Below, piece after piece: positions 38,605 to 40,240 of a DNA stretch of 40,240 nt. Numbering within the stretch: position 1 is the first letter of the stretch; every line of letters begins with the position of its first letter. A program made the translations under genes and the position numbers. The notes under the pieces are model-generated. The model saw nothing but the letters and a program-made list of their open reading frames with translations. It had not been told where the DNA came from and did no database searches. Source of the DNA: Chrysochromulina tobinii (taxonomy: Eukaryota; Haptophyta; Prymnesiales; Chrysochromulinaceae); the NCBI GenBank assembly GCA_001275005.1, contig JWZX01002699.1, forward strand, positions 1 to 40,240. Direction: 5' to 3'.

Positions 38605-40003
38605 GAACCACGATGATCTCCGCACCTTAATCATTGCAGTGGCGTCCTGGTTCTCCCTGCTGCTGGTCGGCCTCCTTTTCCATTTTCTCTGGTCGCGACG
38701 GCAGCAGCACCAGGTCGCTCCGGAAGAGCGGAAGGTGGCTCCGGCGCCCATGTACCCACGCGAGAGCCACACGGTGTACCACGACCCCATCGGTTCAGTC
38801 GTTCTTGTCGCGGGCATGGAATCGCGAGCGCTCTTCGCACCGCAAAATCGGACTCCATATCCAAGAGAGCGCTTGCAGCTCGCCTCCATGGGGCGTCCAC
38901 GATTGCAACCCGGTGTCGCGGAGCTCCACGCCGCCGCCAAACCCGTCGCCACACCTACCGCCACAGACGGCGACAGACGCCCTTTGCCTACCGCCGCCAC
39001 CCCTGCCGTCGCCCCTGCCGTCGCCCCTGCCGTCGCATATTTTGGTGATACGTCCGTCATTCTAGACGCCGCACATCCCGCTGCTGCACCTGGCGCCGCA
39101 CCAACCACCGCCACTGAAGGGGAAGCAAGGAAAGAGATTGAGGAGTTGGCGCTGCGCAAAGATGCGCTACGGCGACGACGAAGGCTGCCATTCAAGCTCT
39201 CGTTGTTCCGATCGCGTCCACCGCCTCCACTGGCACCCGGCTCTGGCACGGCTGAGCAGCTACCGAAACTGGCCGCGCCAGCTACCGCAACGGCAACCAC
39301 GCCTGCAATGACACCTGCGGACGCACCTGCGCACGCTCTAGCCGCCTCTGCTGCCCTCGGGCAGCCACCAGCTGGAGACCTGGAACCAGAACCAGCACCA
39401 GCACCAGCGCCAGCGCCAGCTCCAGCGCCAGCTCCAGCACCAACAGAGCAGCAGCGGCCTGGAAGGAGCGGCAGCAGCAGCACTCCCTCCGACGAGCCGC
39501 CGCCGCACGCAGAGACGCCGGCTGTCGAGCGCCGTCTCGAGCCCTCCCGCGAGGACTCCCGCTTGGACGTGGCCGAGGCCCTCCCCACAGGTGCGCTAGG
39601 CTGCATGCAAGTGCTCACCACGACGCCCCCCCGCTTGGACGTGGCCGAGGCCCGCGCGCTCAATGCGAGGCTTACACGATCCCTCGAATTTGCCGAGGCA
39701 GCTACTACTGCATCGCCGGCTGAAGGTGACCAGCAGCGATGTGCACCTGCGAGGGGCTTCGATGCGCTGGCGGCTGCCGGGGGCTACGTTGCAAAGAAGA
39801 GGCCGCCGCCGCCAAAGGGCACCGGGAACGTCGTCGCCGCCAACGCCAACGCCAACGTCACTTCCAGTACATGTAGTAGTACTACTGCTGTCGTCGGTGG
39901 TAGCAGGAAGCGAATTGAGGCCCCGGACGAGGATGTGGGGGCCGGCGTTGGACTACCGGCTGCGTCGCGGGCAAAGGCCCCATTGCCCAGCCAGCAGCAA
40001 TAG
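38603..40003 (+). CDS. Signal-anchor membrane protein with long Ala/Pro-rich tail
   Basis: ATG at 38603, 466 residues, read here as one exon. A single strong membrane segment near the N-terminus (LIIAVASWFSLLLVGLLFHFLW) is followed by basic residues (SRRQQ), consistent with a type II/III signal-anchor. An ordered stretch follows (SHTVYHDPIGSVVLVAGMES). The rest is low-complexity: Ala/Pro/Thr repeats, a basic block around KDALRRRRRLPFK, a PAPAP run and a LDVAEA motif that occurs twice. No family is recognised. Antisense ORFs over this region have poorer composition and no membrane segment. The gene is divergent from the CNB-domain gene with overlapping start codons. Confidence 0.65.
   Translation: MNHDDLRTLIIAVASWFSLLLVGLLFHFLWSRRQQHQVAPEERKVAPAPMYPRESHTVYHDPIGSVVLVAGMESRALFAPQNRTPYPRERLQLASMGRPRLQPGVAELHAAAKPVATPTATDGDRRPLPTAATPAVAPAVAPAVAYFGDTSVILDAAHPAAAPGAAPTTATEGEARKEIEELALRKDALRRRRRLPFKLSLFRSRPPPPLAPGSGTAEQLPKLAAPATATATTPAMTPADAPAHALAASAALGQPPAGDLEPEPAPAPAPAPAPAPAPAPTEQQRPGRSGSSSTPSDEPPPHAETPAVERRLEPSREDSRLDVAEALPTGALGCMQVLTTTPPRLDVAEARALNARLTRSLEFAEAATTASPAEGDQQRCAPARGFDALAAAGGYVAKKRPPPPKGTGNVVAANANANVTSSTCSSTTAVVGGSRKRIEAPDEDVGAGVGLPAASRAKAPLPSQQQ
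39558..39652 (+). repeat. 23-bp direct repeat flanking an intron-like insert inside an exon
   Basis: CCCGCTTGGACGTGGCCGAG plus GCC occurs at 39558-39580 and 39630-39652, offset 72 bp. The sequence between contains CAGGTGCG and then TGCATGCAAGTGCTCACCACG, closely matching the unique part of the intron at 4457-4533. The frame stays open through it. Confidence 0.75.
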
Positions 40004-40240
40004 CAAGAGAGCCGTACGGCGTAGGTCAGTCAAGAGGTCAGACTTCTACTGGTCTACAGTGTGCACACTCAGTCCTGGGGGCACATGATTGTGGGGTGAC
40101 GGGGGGTTTCCTATACAAATTGGGGGGGGGTTCCTATACAATACGTATCCTGATGTATCCTGCATGTATCCTGCATGTATTCATCAAGATACATCAAGAT
40201 ACATCGAGATACAACAAGATACATTTGTATCTGTCACTTT
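40004..40240. repeat. Window end: G-runs, direct repeat and a decamer hairpin
   Basis: No gene is supported. A GGGGGGTTTCCTATACAA segment occurs twice (about 40101 and 40125). From 40145 to about 40225, GTATCCTGAT-type words are followed by ATCAAGATAC-type words in the opposite orientation, each with a 10-11 bp period, so the two halves could pair as a long hairpin. Confidence 0.7.

Noticed and set aside
38605-39663. Minus-strand open frame extending the CNB-domain gene over the membrane-protein gene
   Set aside because: The plus-strand frame has a clear membrane anchor and better composition; the minus frame there is Ala/Gly/Ser shadow.

Overview
This window reads as nuclear DNA of a GC-rich unicellular eukaryote, most likely a flagellated alga with a complex red-type plastid (a haptophyte or relative; this assignment is inference). 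Eukaryotic markers are GT-AG introns with clean phase, a Golgi CASP golgin, NudC, a DYRK/HIPK-type kinase, EF-hand proteins and a SHIPPO-repeat (sperm-tail PG-rich) flagellar protein. The plastid hint is a 2Fe-2S ferredoxin with a signal-peptide-like leader followed by a short Ser/Thr-rich stretch. Proteins are Ala/Arg/Pro-rich and carry many short in-frame tandem duplications.

Layout: 3-4885 (+) is the 3' part of a giant Ala/Glu coiled-coil gene with five introns. 5262-7456 (-) holds an EF-hand protein and an unrecognised Ala-rich protein. 7457-9520 is mostly non-coding with one possible small membrane exon. Cystathionine beta-synthase (-) and NudC (+) then diverge from a shared promoter region. 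They are followed by an EF-hand/coiled-coil protein (+), a DUF6314-like protein (-) divergent from a SHIPPO protein (+), a ferredoxin (-), CASP (-) divergent from a methyltransferase-like gene (+) that carries a frameshift, a class-3 lipase (-) divergent from an unknown protein (+), an isoaspartyl peptidase/asparaginase-GST fusion (-) divergent from a Pro/Ser-rich protein (+), about 1.5 kb of repeat-bearing intergenic DNA, a four-exon DYRK/HIPK-like kinase (-), a two-exon protein with two cyclic-nucleotide-binding-like domains (-), and a signal-anchor membrane protein (+). The start codons of the last two overlap on opposite strands.

The most striking signal is a family of short introns in at least three unrelated genes. 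They are built on an approximately 10-bp repeat (core CTGATTGC, often ending in GGATGGCCTCCCTCATCAG) and are usually flanked by a 14-30 bp duplication of the neighbouring exon. Several are tandem arrays in which every unit starts with GT and ends with AG. This looks like an introner-type family that creates introns by insertion with duplication of host exon sequence. Possible traces lie at the 3' end of another gene (31.2 kb) and inside a coding exon (39.6 kb). Unusual proteins include a cystathionine beta-synthase with a long C-terminal tail carrying three copies of a CAQLAWxFMK motif, and the asparaginase-GST fusion.

No rRNA, CRISPR array or viral gene was recognised, and no tRNA was found by eye. 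The genes do not form one pathway; this is an ordinary eukaryotic neighbourhood with several divergent pairs.
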